DNA of 64,000 bases from Molanna angustata (lineage: Eukaryota; Arthropoda; Insecta; Trichoptera; Molannidae), in assembly GCA_963576475.1 (NCBI GenBank), contig OY754982.1:20784217-20848216 (forward strand), given 5' to 3'. The translations under genes were made by a program, and so were the position numbers. Of the stretch, positions 22,358-32,839 are shown piece after piece; position 1 is the stretch's first letter; every line of letters begins with the position of its first letter. Under the pieces are notes generated by a model that saw nothing but the letters and a program-made list of their open reading frames with translations, was not told where the DNA came from and did not search any database.

Positions 22358-22732
22358 TTACATTGTGCTGAAAGGCATATCACTTTCATAATAAAATATC
22401 GATGTATTAGGTGTAGGGTATAAAAAGTTTTGGTACTCATTTATGATGAATACCTCTACAACTTCCTTGCAACTTATATGTATTATAATATAATGTAATC
22501 GTATTGGTTGATCAAATAACAAGGCGGTTACCACTTGAGATATTAAGACGCGACCACACCTATGAACCGGTACTGTTGCGTGCAACCATTCATCATTAGC
22601 AACAAATTCACCATAACGTCCGTACGTAAAGGTAGGTCGTAGAGCACTCCCGACAAAGGCAACTGTATTGTCTATTATTAAAAATATTACTATTATTAAG
22701 GATTTCAGAGTTAAATTTGTGTCGCCTTTCAT
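22358..22732 (-). CDS. Hypothetical 124-aa frame, doubtful
   Basis: An ATG-started minus-strand frame. The N-terminus has a hydrophobic stretch (SLIIVIFLII at about residues 11-20) that could pass for a signal anchor. The middle (residues 37-70) has mixed composition with GEFVANDEWLHA. I do not recognise any domain. It abuts the LINE fragment at 22740 and may be a by-product of an unrecognised repeat. No promoter or polyadenylation signal is convincing. Confidence 0.15.
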   Translation of the reverse strand: MKGDTNLTLKSLIIVIFLIIDNTVAFVGSALRPTFTYGRYGEFVANDEWLHATVPVHRCGRVLISQVVTALLFDQPIRLHYIIIHISCKEVVEVFIINEYQNFLYPTPNTSIFYYESDMPFSTM

Positions 22733-22739
22733 ATAATTG

Positions 22740-23130
22740 ATTACAATTCTTCTGCTTCTTCTTCTTCGTTTAGTAGACCTAGTTGGTCTGTTCTTCAGAA
22801 ACTATAATATGCCTCCTGGGATGACGAAGTCCAGCTATCCTTCTATCTCTTGGGTGATCTTCCGGGTAGGCGGCGACCAGAAGGGATTTCATTCGCCGCT
22901 ATATATGCAAGTCTATCACTGTCCATCCTGGCTACGTGGTCCCTTCAATGCCTTCTTCTGGATCTACTACACCGAACGATGTCCTCTATTCCACATGTTT
23001 TCCTTATTTGAACATTGCGAACACGATCTCGGGGAGTTTTACCAGTGATTGACCTTAGAACCTTCATTTCCGTTGTTCTTAAGAGCCCCTTGGTTCGTAC
23101 AGTGTCTGCTCGCGTTTCCACAGCATGCAT
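22740..23130 (-). pseudogene. LINE reverse-transcriptase C-terminal fragment
   Basis: On the minus strand it reads 'VETRADTVRTK', 'LLRTTEMKVLRSITGKT', 'DRVRN', 'IEDIVRCSRSRRRH', then past a stop 'RDHVARMDSDRLA' and 'SWTSSSQE'. This is the classic RNase-H-less C-terminal tail of an insect RT family distinct from the one at 17640. A TGG to TAG change and another stop break the frame. The RT catalytic part is absent. Confidence 0.75.
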
Positions 23131-23411
23131 ACGTCATGATCGGTCGCACGCATGTTTTGTATATTCTGACCTTACTGTCAATACGCATGAGTTTATTTTT
23201 CCAGATCATATTTTTTTACAATTCTCTTTGTTTAAATCATGGATGAGATGTCATCCGTCCTTAGGTAAAATATGCCCGTTCAAAACCGGTCATTGAGAGG
23301 TTTTTCGTAGGTCGTTCATTGAGAGGTTTTTCGTAGTCTCCTATCCCACTCCATTGAGAACATTATAGGACTTAAAGTCCTGTTCATCACCGGAGCGGTT
23401 GCTCGTTGAAC

Positions 23412-23791
23412 ATCACAAGGACTACCTATAGCCAAGTATATTTCCTACCTCTGCCACTAATATACCAATTCCAAAGGTGGGGACAAATCGAATTTGGATC
23501 AATTTGGCTTTAACTTAATCACGGATTGTCACTAGAACTGTGTTCTTAATTTGAAAAAAAGTACTACCTACTACACATACTTAAATACAACAAATAATAT
23601 AAAAACAATCACAAGGACTACCCATAGCCAAGTATATTTCCTACCTCTGCCACTAATAGGCCAACTCCAAAGGTGGGGACAAATCGAACTTGGCTTTAAC
23701 TTAATCACGGCTTGTCACTAGAACTGTGTTCTTAATTTGAAAAAAGTACTACCTACTACACATACTTTATACAACAAATAATATAAAAACA
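23412..23791. repeat. Tandem duplication, ~196-bp unit, two copies
   Basis: 23412-23607 and 23608-23791 match nearly base for base; the second lacks 11 bases in the middle. A shorter duplication of 'cattgagaggtttttcgta' lies at 23291-23335. No function is suggested. Confidence 0.85.
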
Positions 23792-23974
23792 ATCTTCATC
23801 ACCCATTTAACGTCTGTCGTAAAGAAAACTATTGAGTTTTAGTACTCGTACAATTCAAGTAAACTTTTCAACACGATCCTCTAACACAAGCCGAATGAAA
23901 TTTGCAGGGCTAGCTCTCTGAAAATGGCAGTGGTTTTTAAAATAACTTGTGGAAAACTTGAATGAATATGTAAT

Positions 23975-24090
23975 TGTTCATATACATCCTCAAACATTCC
24001 TTAAACTAAGCGAAAATGCTTGTACTACAGGTGAACCAATTCGAACTCGACCACTGGATTACTAACCGCTAACTAAGTGCTCTAACCGCT
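23975..24090 (-). mobile_element. tRNA-derived SINE, family B, copy 3
   Basis: The minus strand gives 'gcggttagagc', 'ttagtaatccagtggtcgag', 'ttcgaa' and 'acaagcat', the family B order. Confidence 0.55.
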
Positions 24091-24097
24091 GTATAAA

Positions 24098-24182
24098 TTG
24101 ATTTTCTATAGACAAATCAATTTATTATCTATTATTTCATCTACAAAATGTTTCAAATCCATGCTCTAAAAGTCTAGAAAGA
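24098..24182 (+). repeat. Unclassified dispersed repeat R3, fragment
   Basis: Shares 'attttctatagac' and 'atttcatct' with 49945 and 52292. Confidence 0.4.
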
Positions 24183-24549
24183 TGTTTTTTAAAATTATTT
24201 TTTGTTTACTTTAACGAATAACCTGATTCTTTATTATTCATTATTATTATTATTAAATATTCTCTCCGTATTATGGTAAAATTAAATATTATATTATGTG
24301 ACATTCAAATATATATTGTCTAATTAGATTTATAATTTCATATTATTTATATTTGCTCTGGTTTCAATACGGGAACGGGATATTTTGCAATCCAAACATA
24401 CTTATGTAATTATAAACATATTAGTTATTCTGTCATCAGTTAAATAACAAACATCATGTTATAGATAAACATACTCCAGTAAATTATTATGTAGTTTATA
24501 AATTCACATACTTGCATTAAAATCTTATTTCCATTCGTGTAGGAACTTA

Positions 24550-25027
24550 CAAGGGTCGGTCAATAAGTACTGGTGTTGGAAGACAGACCACTCTTTCAAA
24601 CGATTAGGTACATACAATTACATCATGTTCGTTGATTACTTTTTATTTGGAACTGAGATGTACATATACAATGTGATTCTTTTTCAATATGAAATGGAAA
24701 GAGCAATATCGAAGAGTTTGACAAATCGTATCTATGGAGGGGTTAAAGAAAAAGAAGTGTTGGAAGACCTCAAACAAGGTGGTCTGACGATATTAGACGA
24801 GTGATGGGGTCTGCCCAAGATAGGGAGCTGTGGAGGTCTCAGGGGGAGGCCTATGTCCATTACTGGCCGAAGGAATGTTGACGAAGTAGAAAGCGATAGC
24901 AGAAACGTTTGAAAAAGTTTATCGACCTAAAAGAAGATTACGTTGATTAATAAAAAAAAATGTGAAAAATTTTAGTCTTCATTCCTAAAACTTATTGATG
25001 GTACCTACTTATTGATCTACCCGCGCA
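24550..25027 (+). mobile_element. Decayed mariner-like element carrying a LINE fragment
   Basis: The left end 'gggtcggtcaataagta' and the inverted right end 'gggtagatcaataagta' form imperfect TIRs next to TA on each side. Near the right end, 24900-24950 codes for 'KKFIDLKEDYVD' and a stop, the typical C-terminus of a mariner transposase. Most of the transposase is gone. A LINE C-terminal fragment occupies 24752-24876. The catalytic D,D,D region is not present, so it is inactive. Confidence 0.5.
24752..24876 (+). pseudogene. LINE reverse-transcriptase C-terminal fragment
   Basis: In one frame 'RWSDDIRRVMGSAQDRELW' is followed by 'GEAYVHYW', the last ~40 residues of the same RT family as 17640-18072, with which it shares 'aaacaaggtggtctgacgat' exactly. 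Confidence 0.75.
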
Positions 25028-25617
25028 TAATACTAGTACTAGTACTCTGTGGACCTGCGTATATACATTATAAACAATATAGGCAGCAGTTATTCATAAC
25101 TCCAACAGTGCGTAAGGTTAACTATTAAAACTATATACAACTTATCAATACATGTTCATCGACCATTAAGATTTACTTTGTGCGGAAGACTTAATGTTTT
25201 TGTGTTCATATCGTGATACATTTAAAGATTAAAATTATTATTTTGAGCACAAACAAAGCGTTCGTTGATCTGATGTGTGCGAATTCAATGTTAGTGCTGA
25301 TCGATTTACACTTCAATAAGTTACATATTGTATATTATAATCTATGTGATATTTTTCGTAATTGTGATATCACTTATTTTATACAAGTAACATTACACAA
25401 ACTAGACCGACCCATAAATTCGAAGACATTTATTCTATATGATTTCAACTGTCAACACCTTTAAAAAATTATAGGTATAAAAATAATACAAAAATACTTT
25501 TGCTATCACGTTCTAAAAAACTGTGTTTTTTAAACTTTTCTTAAAATAATATATGTAATTGAAATATAGGAATAGTCAAATTATTAAGAAAAAAGTTTTT
25601 GAAGTGAATAGTCATAG
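25028..25617. other. No supported feature
   Basis: An 83-codon frame at 25213 has no motif and AT-biased codons. Confidence 0.4.
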
Positions 25618-25786
25618 GTTATATCTATAATTAAAAGTAAAGACTTTTTGATTCTACATTAATTTAATTGAGCGCGATAGGCCTATTTCGCCTTGTTCGG
25701 GCATTGACTAGCTTGAAATATGCCTATCGCGCTCAATTAAATTAATGTAGAATCAAAAAGTCTTTACTTTTAATTATAGATATAAC
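25618..25786. repeat. Long perfect inverted repeat (hairpin)
   Basis: The arms 25618-25682 and 25722-25786 are exact reverse complements over 65 bp. After one mismatch the stem continues with 'tatttc'/'gaaata', leaving a 25-nt loop (25690-25714). An 11-bp direct repeat 'aatagtcatag' lies at 25607-25617 and again at 25831-25841. No coding capacity. It could be a young fold-back element or the template of a hairpin RNA. Confidence 0.9.
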
Positions 25787-26225
25787 TTATAATGGAATTC
25801 TACCAAATAAAAACTTCATCGATAATTATCAATAGTCATAGTTGACCGCAACTCAATCGTTCTTAGATACCTATATGAAAATATTCTTTAGAATAAGTAT
25901 TATAAAATTATATTGTAAAGAATATAGAAGCTGAAATGAACTCCATAAAATAAAATATTGTGCTCATAATTATGCAACAGTAAAATGGTGTTGAGCACAA
26001 AATCCCCGCGTTTTTAAAAAAATCCAAATATTAAATATAAATAACGAATAAAATAATTATTTCAAAGTTATTTTTCATTAAGACAGTGGATGTCCAAATT
26101 ATAAATTAAATTTGAAATAATATTTGTAAAAATATAATAAAACTGTTATACACAAACGAGTATTAAATTTAATGACCTGAACGCTTTCGCTAGTCTCAGC
26201 TAGCATCAACAGATGCCATTAATTT
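25787..26225. other. No supported feature
   Basis: AT-rich, nothing recognised. Confidence 0.4.
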
Positions 26226-26480
26226 TTTTAATACTTATTTTATTTTTATTTTATTTAAGGTTTATTTATTTACATTTTTTAAAACAATAAGTATTCTTGC
26301 ACTAAACTGCAAAAGCAGTTTAACAGTGCTAGCTCTCTCGTACACTTATATAAATTTGATAATGTAACAAAAAATAATTATAAACAAACAAAAATTAAAA
26401 ACTAGCAATACAATATAACAATAATTAAAACCATTAACACAATATAACAAAGAAAACATACAAACTTATGTATAAAATTC
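26226..26480 (-). mobile_element. Possible LINE 3' UTR (minus strand)
   Basis: Begins with a T/A run that complements an AAATAAAATAAAA tail, followed by a more complex stretch with 'gcaaaagcagtttaac'. No coding part was identified. Confidence 0.3.
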
Positions 26481-26486
26481 TTTTAA

Positions 26487-26488
<2 letters not shown>

Positions 26489-26547
<59 letters not shown>
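26489..26547. repeat. Poly-T, 59 nt
   Basis: Uninterrupted T run. The most likely reading is the poly-A tail of a retrocopy on the minus strand, but no recognised body adjoins it. Confidence 0.95.
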
Positions 26548-26551
<4 letters not shown>

Positions 26552-28420
26552 GAAACGTGTTGTTGAAATTTTAATTTTTATAAATACCTTTTTTAATGTA
26601 ATTTATAACTGAAATAAGCTCCATTATATGAATTCAGGAATTGTCAAAGTGCACGTAAACTAATTCAACGGAGAGTTTAGGGTTGGCCACAACCTGCTAG
26701 TTTTTTTTCCGAATCAGGTCACATTAGTAACAACATTCGTCCATATTTTAACTGGAAGTAAATGGGTCAAGATAAAAACAATATTTAATGTGTCGTAACC
26801 AAAAGACCTAGGCGAGTATTAACAGCTTACAAAGTGCTATAAATTACATGTTCTCCAGATACTTAGAGCATAACTATGTAGACTCCCATAAAAAGGTGCC
26901 GACACGAGCTAAGTGCATCATTTTATTACGGCATTACTATGTAAATTATATGTCTGACCGATTTTATTATTATCTATCTTCCTCAATACCATTATAATAT
27001 TATATTTTTATCGGCGTATTAAACATGATCTGTTTTCTAAATCACATAATTATTTTAAAAGGTCGTCGAAGAAAGGGAGGAATTTAATAGGATTTAAAGG
27101 AATTAAGTCAAAATAGTTATTGCTCTATTGAACTTATTCTTTATGGGTCGTAGTTGTTGGGTATTATGTCATAATTCAAAAAAGATTACATTTTATTAAA
27201 AGTTAAGATGGAGGTCTTCTCTCTTCACTTTTGTAGAATAAAAAAGGAAACATTTGTGTGTAGGTAGGTAGTTAGCATCGAAACAAAGTTTGGTATTTGG
27301 ACGAGAGATTCCAATAAAAGGGCGCATAATCTATTTGTCATATAATAATTTAGATTCATATTATTAGTATGTGTTTACTTATATTGGCAAAGAACAAAGA
27401 AAGAATCATAAATAGTTTAAATAAAATATTGATTTGTTTACGTGATTGTTTGAAGAAATTCATCTTACCTGTGTCCTTATTGTATTTTGCGATAAGTTCC
27501 GCTAATCTTTACGTATCACAGAATGTAAAGTGAAAATTACGTATCAGGAGCTGTCATTCTTAAGTACAATCTATGAAACGTACGAATGTGTGTAAGCGTT
27601 GCTTTTTGTTTTTACACAGAACTTAACACCACCTCGATATGCCGCATTAAAATTTGGGAATAAATTCACCTGTGGAGTGTCATTACGTACTTAGATTATA
27701 TATGATACAGATACCTAGTCAGAGCAATGAATGTATGCCAACTAAAACTACGCTGAAACAGACGAATTTCTAGTATACGTACACCTACCGATACGCACAC
27801 CTACATAATACGTAGACCAACCGATCTACCGCCTCACACACACATGTAAAAAAAAACTTGGCATACATTTGAATTCGAAATTTGTACTACACGCGGCTTC
27901 TGTACATTATAATTCTATGCATACGTATTTTCCTCCAATCAGAATACCGCGTTACGAACGGCGAACGGAGGTTTTCTCGAAATAATGCGCGGAAGTTTAC
28001 GCAGGTTAGTGTCAGCGGAAAACATAATAACGATCTGCTATAATAAACGCATATAGCGTATAAACTTGTGTATATTGTCGCGATAAAAGAACCGGAATAG
28101 GCCTGCTAGAAATGGTTATGAAGGCGAAATAGGAAAATAAGGGTTCTACATAATATGCGTTTGCGCAATATCAACGTTAGGTATCCGCCTTGTTAAAGTA
28201 ATATTATAATATTCTTAATATTTTCAGAATTCGCTTTGTGTTACATTTATAAAAAAAAAACAAATCGTGGTCATAGTAAAATTATTTGTGTTTATTTTTT
28301 CCTCATATTACATTTAGCTACCTACTTTAAATATTTATATCGTCATCATAATGCTTTTTGTTGATTTCTGAAAATTATTTGCATTTGTAAAATTTTTTTT
28401 AGAAAATATAGATATTTTTT
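26548..28420. other. Mostly unrecognised; one R3 fragment and a CpG-richer patch
   Basis: 26671-26700 carries the R3 word 'ggttggccacaacc'. 27930-28060 is richer in CG dinucleotides than its surroundings and has a CCAAT word near 27935, but no exon could be supported. Confidence 0.35.
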
Positions 28421-30313
28421 GAAAAAGAAAAAGAAGCGCGAAAAGTATATAACGAATGCAAGAGGAAAACAAAAGAAGCCGTGAAAAGAGAGAAAAATGC
28501 CTTGAAAGATAGTGAAAGTATTAAAATTGTGAATGATTTTGCAGGAAACAAAAAAATGTTCTGGAAAAGAGTGAATAGGAGAAAGCAAGTAACGTCGAAC
28601 GGATCAAAATGCATCAACGACAAAGATGGAAATATGGTTATGGATGAAACGAAAGTCACGCAGAGATGGAAAGAGTACTTTGAAGAATTGTACGAAAGCT
28701 CGCAGAGTGAAAGCATGAGGTATGTAAGAATAACACAGAATGAAAACGAGAATGATAGAGAAAAAATTACAATAGACGAAGTTAGAGAAGCAGTGAAGCA
28801 TGCACGTACAGGAAAAGCAGCGGGATTTGATTGCATAACAACTGAACTCATCAAATATGGTGGCGAAAAGACGATGGAATGGTGTCATTGCCTCTTCAAC
28901 AAATGTTGGGAGACAGGGTATACTCCGTCAGATTGGAGAAACGCCGTGATTGTGCCCCTCTTTAAGAAAGGGTCAAAATTAGACTGCAAGAACTACCGAG
29001 CTATCAGTCTGCTGAGTTCAGTTGGAAAACTTTATGCTGGGATCTTAGATCAAAAGTTACGAAAGGTGACTGAAAGCAAGGTATGGGATGCACAAGGAGC
29101 GTTTGTTAGAGGTAGAGGATGCACTGACCAAATCTTCTCCCTTCGAATGGCAATTGAAAAGGTTCTGGCAAAAAACCAGAAGCTTTTCTGTGCTTTCATA
29201 GACCTGGAAAAGGCTTATGATAAAGTCGACCGGGAAAAACTTTGGAACGTGCTATCAGTGTACGGAGTGGAGAGTAAGCTGATAGGAGCAATTGCGTCTC
29301 TTTATGAGGGTAGCCAGGCTTGTGTGAGGGTTGATAACTCTCTCACGGATTGGTTCCCCATCAACAAGGGAGTACGACAGGGCTGCGTCCTATCACCGTG
29401 GCTCTTTAATCTGTACATTGACTACTGTGTAAAAGAACTGAAGAATGCAAATATAGGTTTGAAACTGGATGATGTGAATGTATGCGATCTTATGTATGCG
29501 GATGACAAGGTATTAATGGCTGAAAGTGTGAAAGACTTAGAATACTTGGTAAAAATGGTATTCGATGGATGCATCCAAAATGGACTGAGAATGAATGGAG
29601 CTAAGTCTAAAGTAATGGTAATTGAGAAGAGCGAAAGACGAACAATATGCGAGATACGAGTTAATAATGAACTACTAGTAAAAGTGGATGAATATGTGTA
29701 TCTAGGAAGTATGTTTCAGCGTGATGGAAAATTGGAAAAGGATATAGAAAGAAGGGTAACGGCAGCAAATGGAGTAAATGGTGCATTAAGAACAATAATG
29801 GCTGACCCAATTATTTCAAGGCCAGCAAAACTCGCTGTGCACAACGCTATTGTCGTTCCAACCATAATGTATGCAAGTGAGACATGGGCATGGCAGAAGA
29901 CGCATGAAAGTAAAATTAACGCTGTGGAAATGAGGTCCCTAAGACGAATGTGTGGTAAAACAATTTATGATAGGATAAGGAATCAAGATATCAGAAGAGA
30001 ATGTAAGGTTGAAAGGGATATTTTGAGTAGAATGAAGATAAATGCTTTGCGATGGTTCGGACATGTAGAGAGAATGAACGATGAACGACTGACAAAGAAA
30101 GTATACAAGGCTGAAAAGAGTGGAATGAGATGTAAGGGTCGACCTAGAAAGAGCTGGCATGATCATATAAATGAGATTTTGAAAGAGGGGAACATACGAA
30201 GTCAGAACAATAGGAGAGCATGTATGACGCGATGTATGAATGTAAATGAGGCAAAACAGGTATGTCAAGATAGAAGAGTCTGGCGTTCGGTTCTCTCTGC
30301 CTACCCCAAATAG
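28421..30313 (+). CDS. RTE-type LINE reverse transcriptase (N-terminally truncated)
   Basis: The RT copies element RNA at a nicked target. Counting from the GTG at 28481 (610 codons), the fingers region spans about residues 101-190 (GKAAGFDCI, NYRAISLLSSVGK). Motif A with the first catalytic Asp is FIDLEKAYD (239-247), GVRQGCVLSPWLFN is at 297-310, and the YADD catalytic box is at 339-342. The C-terminal domain includes YLGSMFQRDG, MYASETWAW and GRPRKSWHDHI, ending AYPK. All key RT residues are present and no stop or frameshift occurs over 1.9 kb, so the copy is young. The frame is open upstream to 28421 without an ATG; the first in-frame ATG is 28556. The apurinic endonuclease domain expected upstream was never copied, so it cannot move on its own. 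Compare the decayed copy at 43796-46449. Confidence 0.85.
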   Translation, partial: EKEKEARKVYNECKRKTKEAVKREKNALKDSESIKIVNDFAGNKKMFWKRVNRRKQVTSNGSKCINDKDGNMVMDETKVTQRWKEYFEELYESSQSESMRYVRITQNENENDREKITIDEVREAVKHARTGKAAGFDCITTELIKYGGEKTMEWCHCLFNKCWETGYTPSDWRNAVIVPLFKKGSKLDCKNYRAISLLSSVGKLYAGILDQKLRKVTESKVWDAQGAFVRGRGCTDQIFSLRMAIEKVLAKNQKLFCAFIDLEKAYDKVDREKLWNVLSVYGVESKLIGAIASLYEGSQACVRVDNSLTDWFPINKGVRQGCVLSPWLFNLYIDYCVKELKNANIGLKLDDVNVCDLMYADDKVLMAESVKDLEYLVKMVFDGCIQNGLRMNGAKSKVMVIEKSERRTICEIRVNNELLVKVDEYVYLGSMFQRDGKLEKDIERRVTAANGVNGALRTIMADPIISRPAKLAVHNAIVVPTIMYASETWAWQKTHESKINAVEMRSLRRMCGKTIYDRIRNQDIRRECKVERDILSRMKINALRWFGHVERMNDERLTKKVYKAEKSGMRCKGRPRKSWHDHINEILKEGNIRSQNNRRACMTRCMNVNEAKQVCQDRRVWRSVLSAYPK

Positions 30314-30345
30314 GGAAACGGCGTGATGGTATGTATGTATGTATG
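28421..30345 (+). mobile_element. RTE-type LINE, 5'-truncated, intact RT ORF
   Basis: The element begins within the linker between endonuclease and RT (homology to copy 2 starts at 28421), runs through RT and the C-terminal domain, and ends with 'cgtgatggtatg' and a (TATG)n tail at 30328-30350. The last coding bases, 'cggttctctctgcctacccc', are shared by three further truncated copies in the window. Confidence 0.85.
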
Positions 30346-30350
30346 TATGT

Positions 30351-31105
30351 AAATATTTTATACTCAAGAGTTTTAAATTTTTGTTCCAGAGAGGGGTTAT
30401 CAATTTTTGAAGTTTCATTTTATTTATTAAATAAAGACGAACACAATATATAAAAAAAATATGAAATGTCTATATTTCCGAATTTTTAAAAAAATATCGA
30501 AAAATAGATACATTTCAACTAGATAATTTTATTTTCTATAAACCGTAGATATTATACAGTAGATACATCTCGAACTTTTTTTAATCATATTTGTAAATAT
30601 TGATTTTAGTGACGACATAGATTCATACAATTTGTATGACAGAATAGTTACAGAATTAATTAATAGTTAACAGAATTAATCTTCATACAAAGCATCAAGC
30701 TGTTTACATATTCAGGGTAGGAAAAAAATGATTTCCATACTATCTTATCTTGACATAGATGTTTTTTACAGAAAATAAAAATAAAATAATTAGGATTTAA
30801 GGGTTTATAGTTTGGTAAGCCTTCTTCAAATATAAATTACCTGCACTGATTTTTTTTATTAATACTAACAAAATTTCATGTTAAAATTAACCGAACTGTA
30901 TTGACAAAACATTTGATTTTGTACAACTAAATGTTTTGTGCACACAGCCAAATAATTACAGCTATAAATAGATAAACCTTTATTACTGATAACAAAGGTT
31001 TGGCTAAAATATAGGTAGCCAGTTCGGTTGTTTTGGTTGTTTCATTATATTTTTTGGTGAACTATCACCATAGACAGTTGGATCTCATGTATTACCTGTA
31101 ACTAT
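30351..31105 (+). mobile_element. HINE-like element, copy H5 (interrupted)
   Basis: Matches the complement of H2 from 'gttccagagaggggttatc' through 'gacgacatag', 'atcttgacatag' and 'gggtttatagtttggtaag'. About 225 bp of unrelated sequence (30838-31063) then intervene before the 3' motif 'gacagttggatctcatg' and a degraded CTAT end. The RTE tail at 30345 directly adjoins its 5' side, so the RTE may have inserted into or next to it. Confidence 0.5.
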
Positions 31106-31139
31106 TTATAATAAAATTGGTATAATCAAACTTATACTG

Positions 31140-31471
31140 AACTCCACAATATTCTATCTTGGCATACGTGTATTGTATAGAAAACAAAATTTCTTATAAT
31201 ACTTATTCAATAATTAGGATTTAAGGGTTTTTAGTTTCGTATGTACCTATTCTTCAACTATACAAACATACATACCATCACGCCATATCCCTACTTTGGG
31301 TAGGCAGAGAGGACCGAACACCAGACACCTCTATCTTGACATACATGTTTTGCCTCATTTACATCCATGCATCGCGTCAACTATACATAATATTTTTCAA
31401 CTATACATAATATATAATTATTTTACTCTATCGCCATCGACAGTTGGATCTCATGTGTAACATGCAACTAG
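31140..31471 (+). mobile_element. HINE-like element, 3' part, copy H6
   Basis: Same family, directly after H5 and in the same orientation. Ends with CGACAGTTGGAT (31438-31449), the CATGT/ACATG hairpin and CTAG (31468-31471). A short RTE end interrupts it at 31265-31376. Confidence 0.6.
31265..31376 (-). mobile_element. RTE-type LINE 3' fragment, 112 bp, with 11-bp target duplication
   Basis: Complement of the RTE 3' end: 'ctctgcctaccc', 'cgtgatggtatg' and the tail. It encodes the last ~30 residues (MNVNEAK...Q..R.. pattern). Flanked by 'tcaactataca' at 31254-31264 and 31377-31387, an exact target duplication inside HINE H6. Confidence 0.85.
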
Positions 31472-32030
31472 ATCATATGTACCTATGTCGGTTACCCAAA
31501 AATAACATGTTCGTTTGAAAGTACCTACTTAGGTAGGTACGTCATATGGTACATGATAGGATCGGAAAAATACTTTTACAATTCATCAGTAATAACACAA
31601 ATTTGATACAATTACCATTTTAGTTACGGCAGTACCAAAGTACATAACATCTCAACAAACTCAAGAAGATGAATACAGATTCTTCTGCCCGACCAGAATC
31701 AATACAAAGAGGTGCAGATTTAGATACAAATGATATTATTTTATGACTGTACATCATCGTGATGTTGTGTAACGCTCTTGAAATACATATTATTTGAAAG
31801 ATTTATTTGTTTATATTTATTTTTAATTCCATTACTCGGATGTGTAGATTTTATAATACTTTACATATCAATAAAGACATAGATATTTTTGGTGACAGTC
31901 TGGTGACATTCAGAAGAAAACTTTCCACACTTATAAATTAACCTAATAAACTAGCTTTTTTTTGTTTTTTCTCTAGCTATAATGTTTCTCTATTTTATCT
32001 GTTTGTTCTTAGTTGTATCTTTTATACTTA
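31472..32030. other. No supported feature
   Basis: AT-rich, nothing recognised. Confidence 0.4.
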
Positions 32031-32750
32031 TGCTTTCCTTTTTGTCTTCTTTTGTTAATATCTTCCACTTTTTTTCTTTGTTGTGATCTTAGTTTCTATT
32101 GTATGTTTCCTTTTTGTCTTCTTTTGTTAATATCTTCCACTATTTTTCTTTGTTGTGATCTTAGTTTCTATTGTATGTTTCCTTTTTGTCTTCTTTTGTT
32201 AATATCTTCCACTATTTTTCTTTGTTGTGATCTTAGTTTCTATTGTATGTTTCCTTTTTGTCTTCTTTTGTTAATATCTTCCACTATTTTTCATTGTTGT
32301 GATCTTAGTTTCTATTGTATGTTTCCTTTTTGTCTTCTTTTGTTAATATCTTCCACTATTTTTCTTTGTTGTGATCTTAGTTTCTATTGTATGTTTCCTT
32401 TTTGTCTTCTTTTGTTAATATCTTCCACTATTTTTCTTTGTTGTTATCTTAGTTTCTATTGTATGTTTCCTTTTTGTCTTCTTTTGTTAATATCTTCCAC
32501 TATTTTTCTTTGTTGTGATCTTAGTTTCTATTGTATGTTTCCTTTTTGTCTTCTTTTGTTAATATCTTCCACTATTTTTCTTTGTTGTGATCTTTGTTTC
32601 TATTGTATGTTTCCTTTTTGTCTTCTTTTGTTAATATCTTCCACTATTTTTCTTTGTTGTGATCTTAGTTTCTATTGTATGTTTCCTTTTTGTCTTATTT
32701 TGTTAATATCTTCCACTATTTTTCTTTGTTGTGATCTTAGTTTCTATTGT
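32031..32750. repeat. 72-bp minisatellite, 10 copies
   Basis: Ten head-to-tail units of 72 bp with a handful of single-base differences. Because 72 is a multiple of three and the unit has no stop in one frame, a 280-codon open frame spans the array (24-residue repeat beginning MFPFCLLLLISST). The unit is T-rich and the frame shows no promoter, no conserved start and no codon preference. I treat it as a satellite and not as a gene. Confidence 0.95.
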
Positions 32751-32839
32751 ATCTTTTCATTTTTATATAGATTCTATTTAGATTTTCAATCTCTTATAAT
32801 TTGTACGGCAACTTTTATATATTTATTTATTAAAAGAAA

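Noticed and set aside
28346..28888. Minus-strand ORFs opposite the RTE RT (up to 151 codons)
   Set aside because: Antisense shadows of the RT frame.
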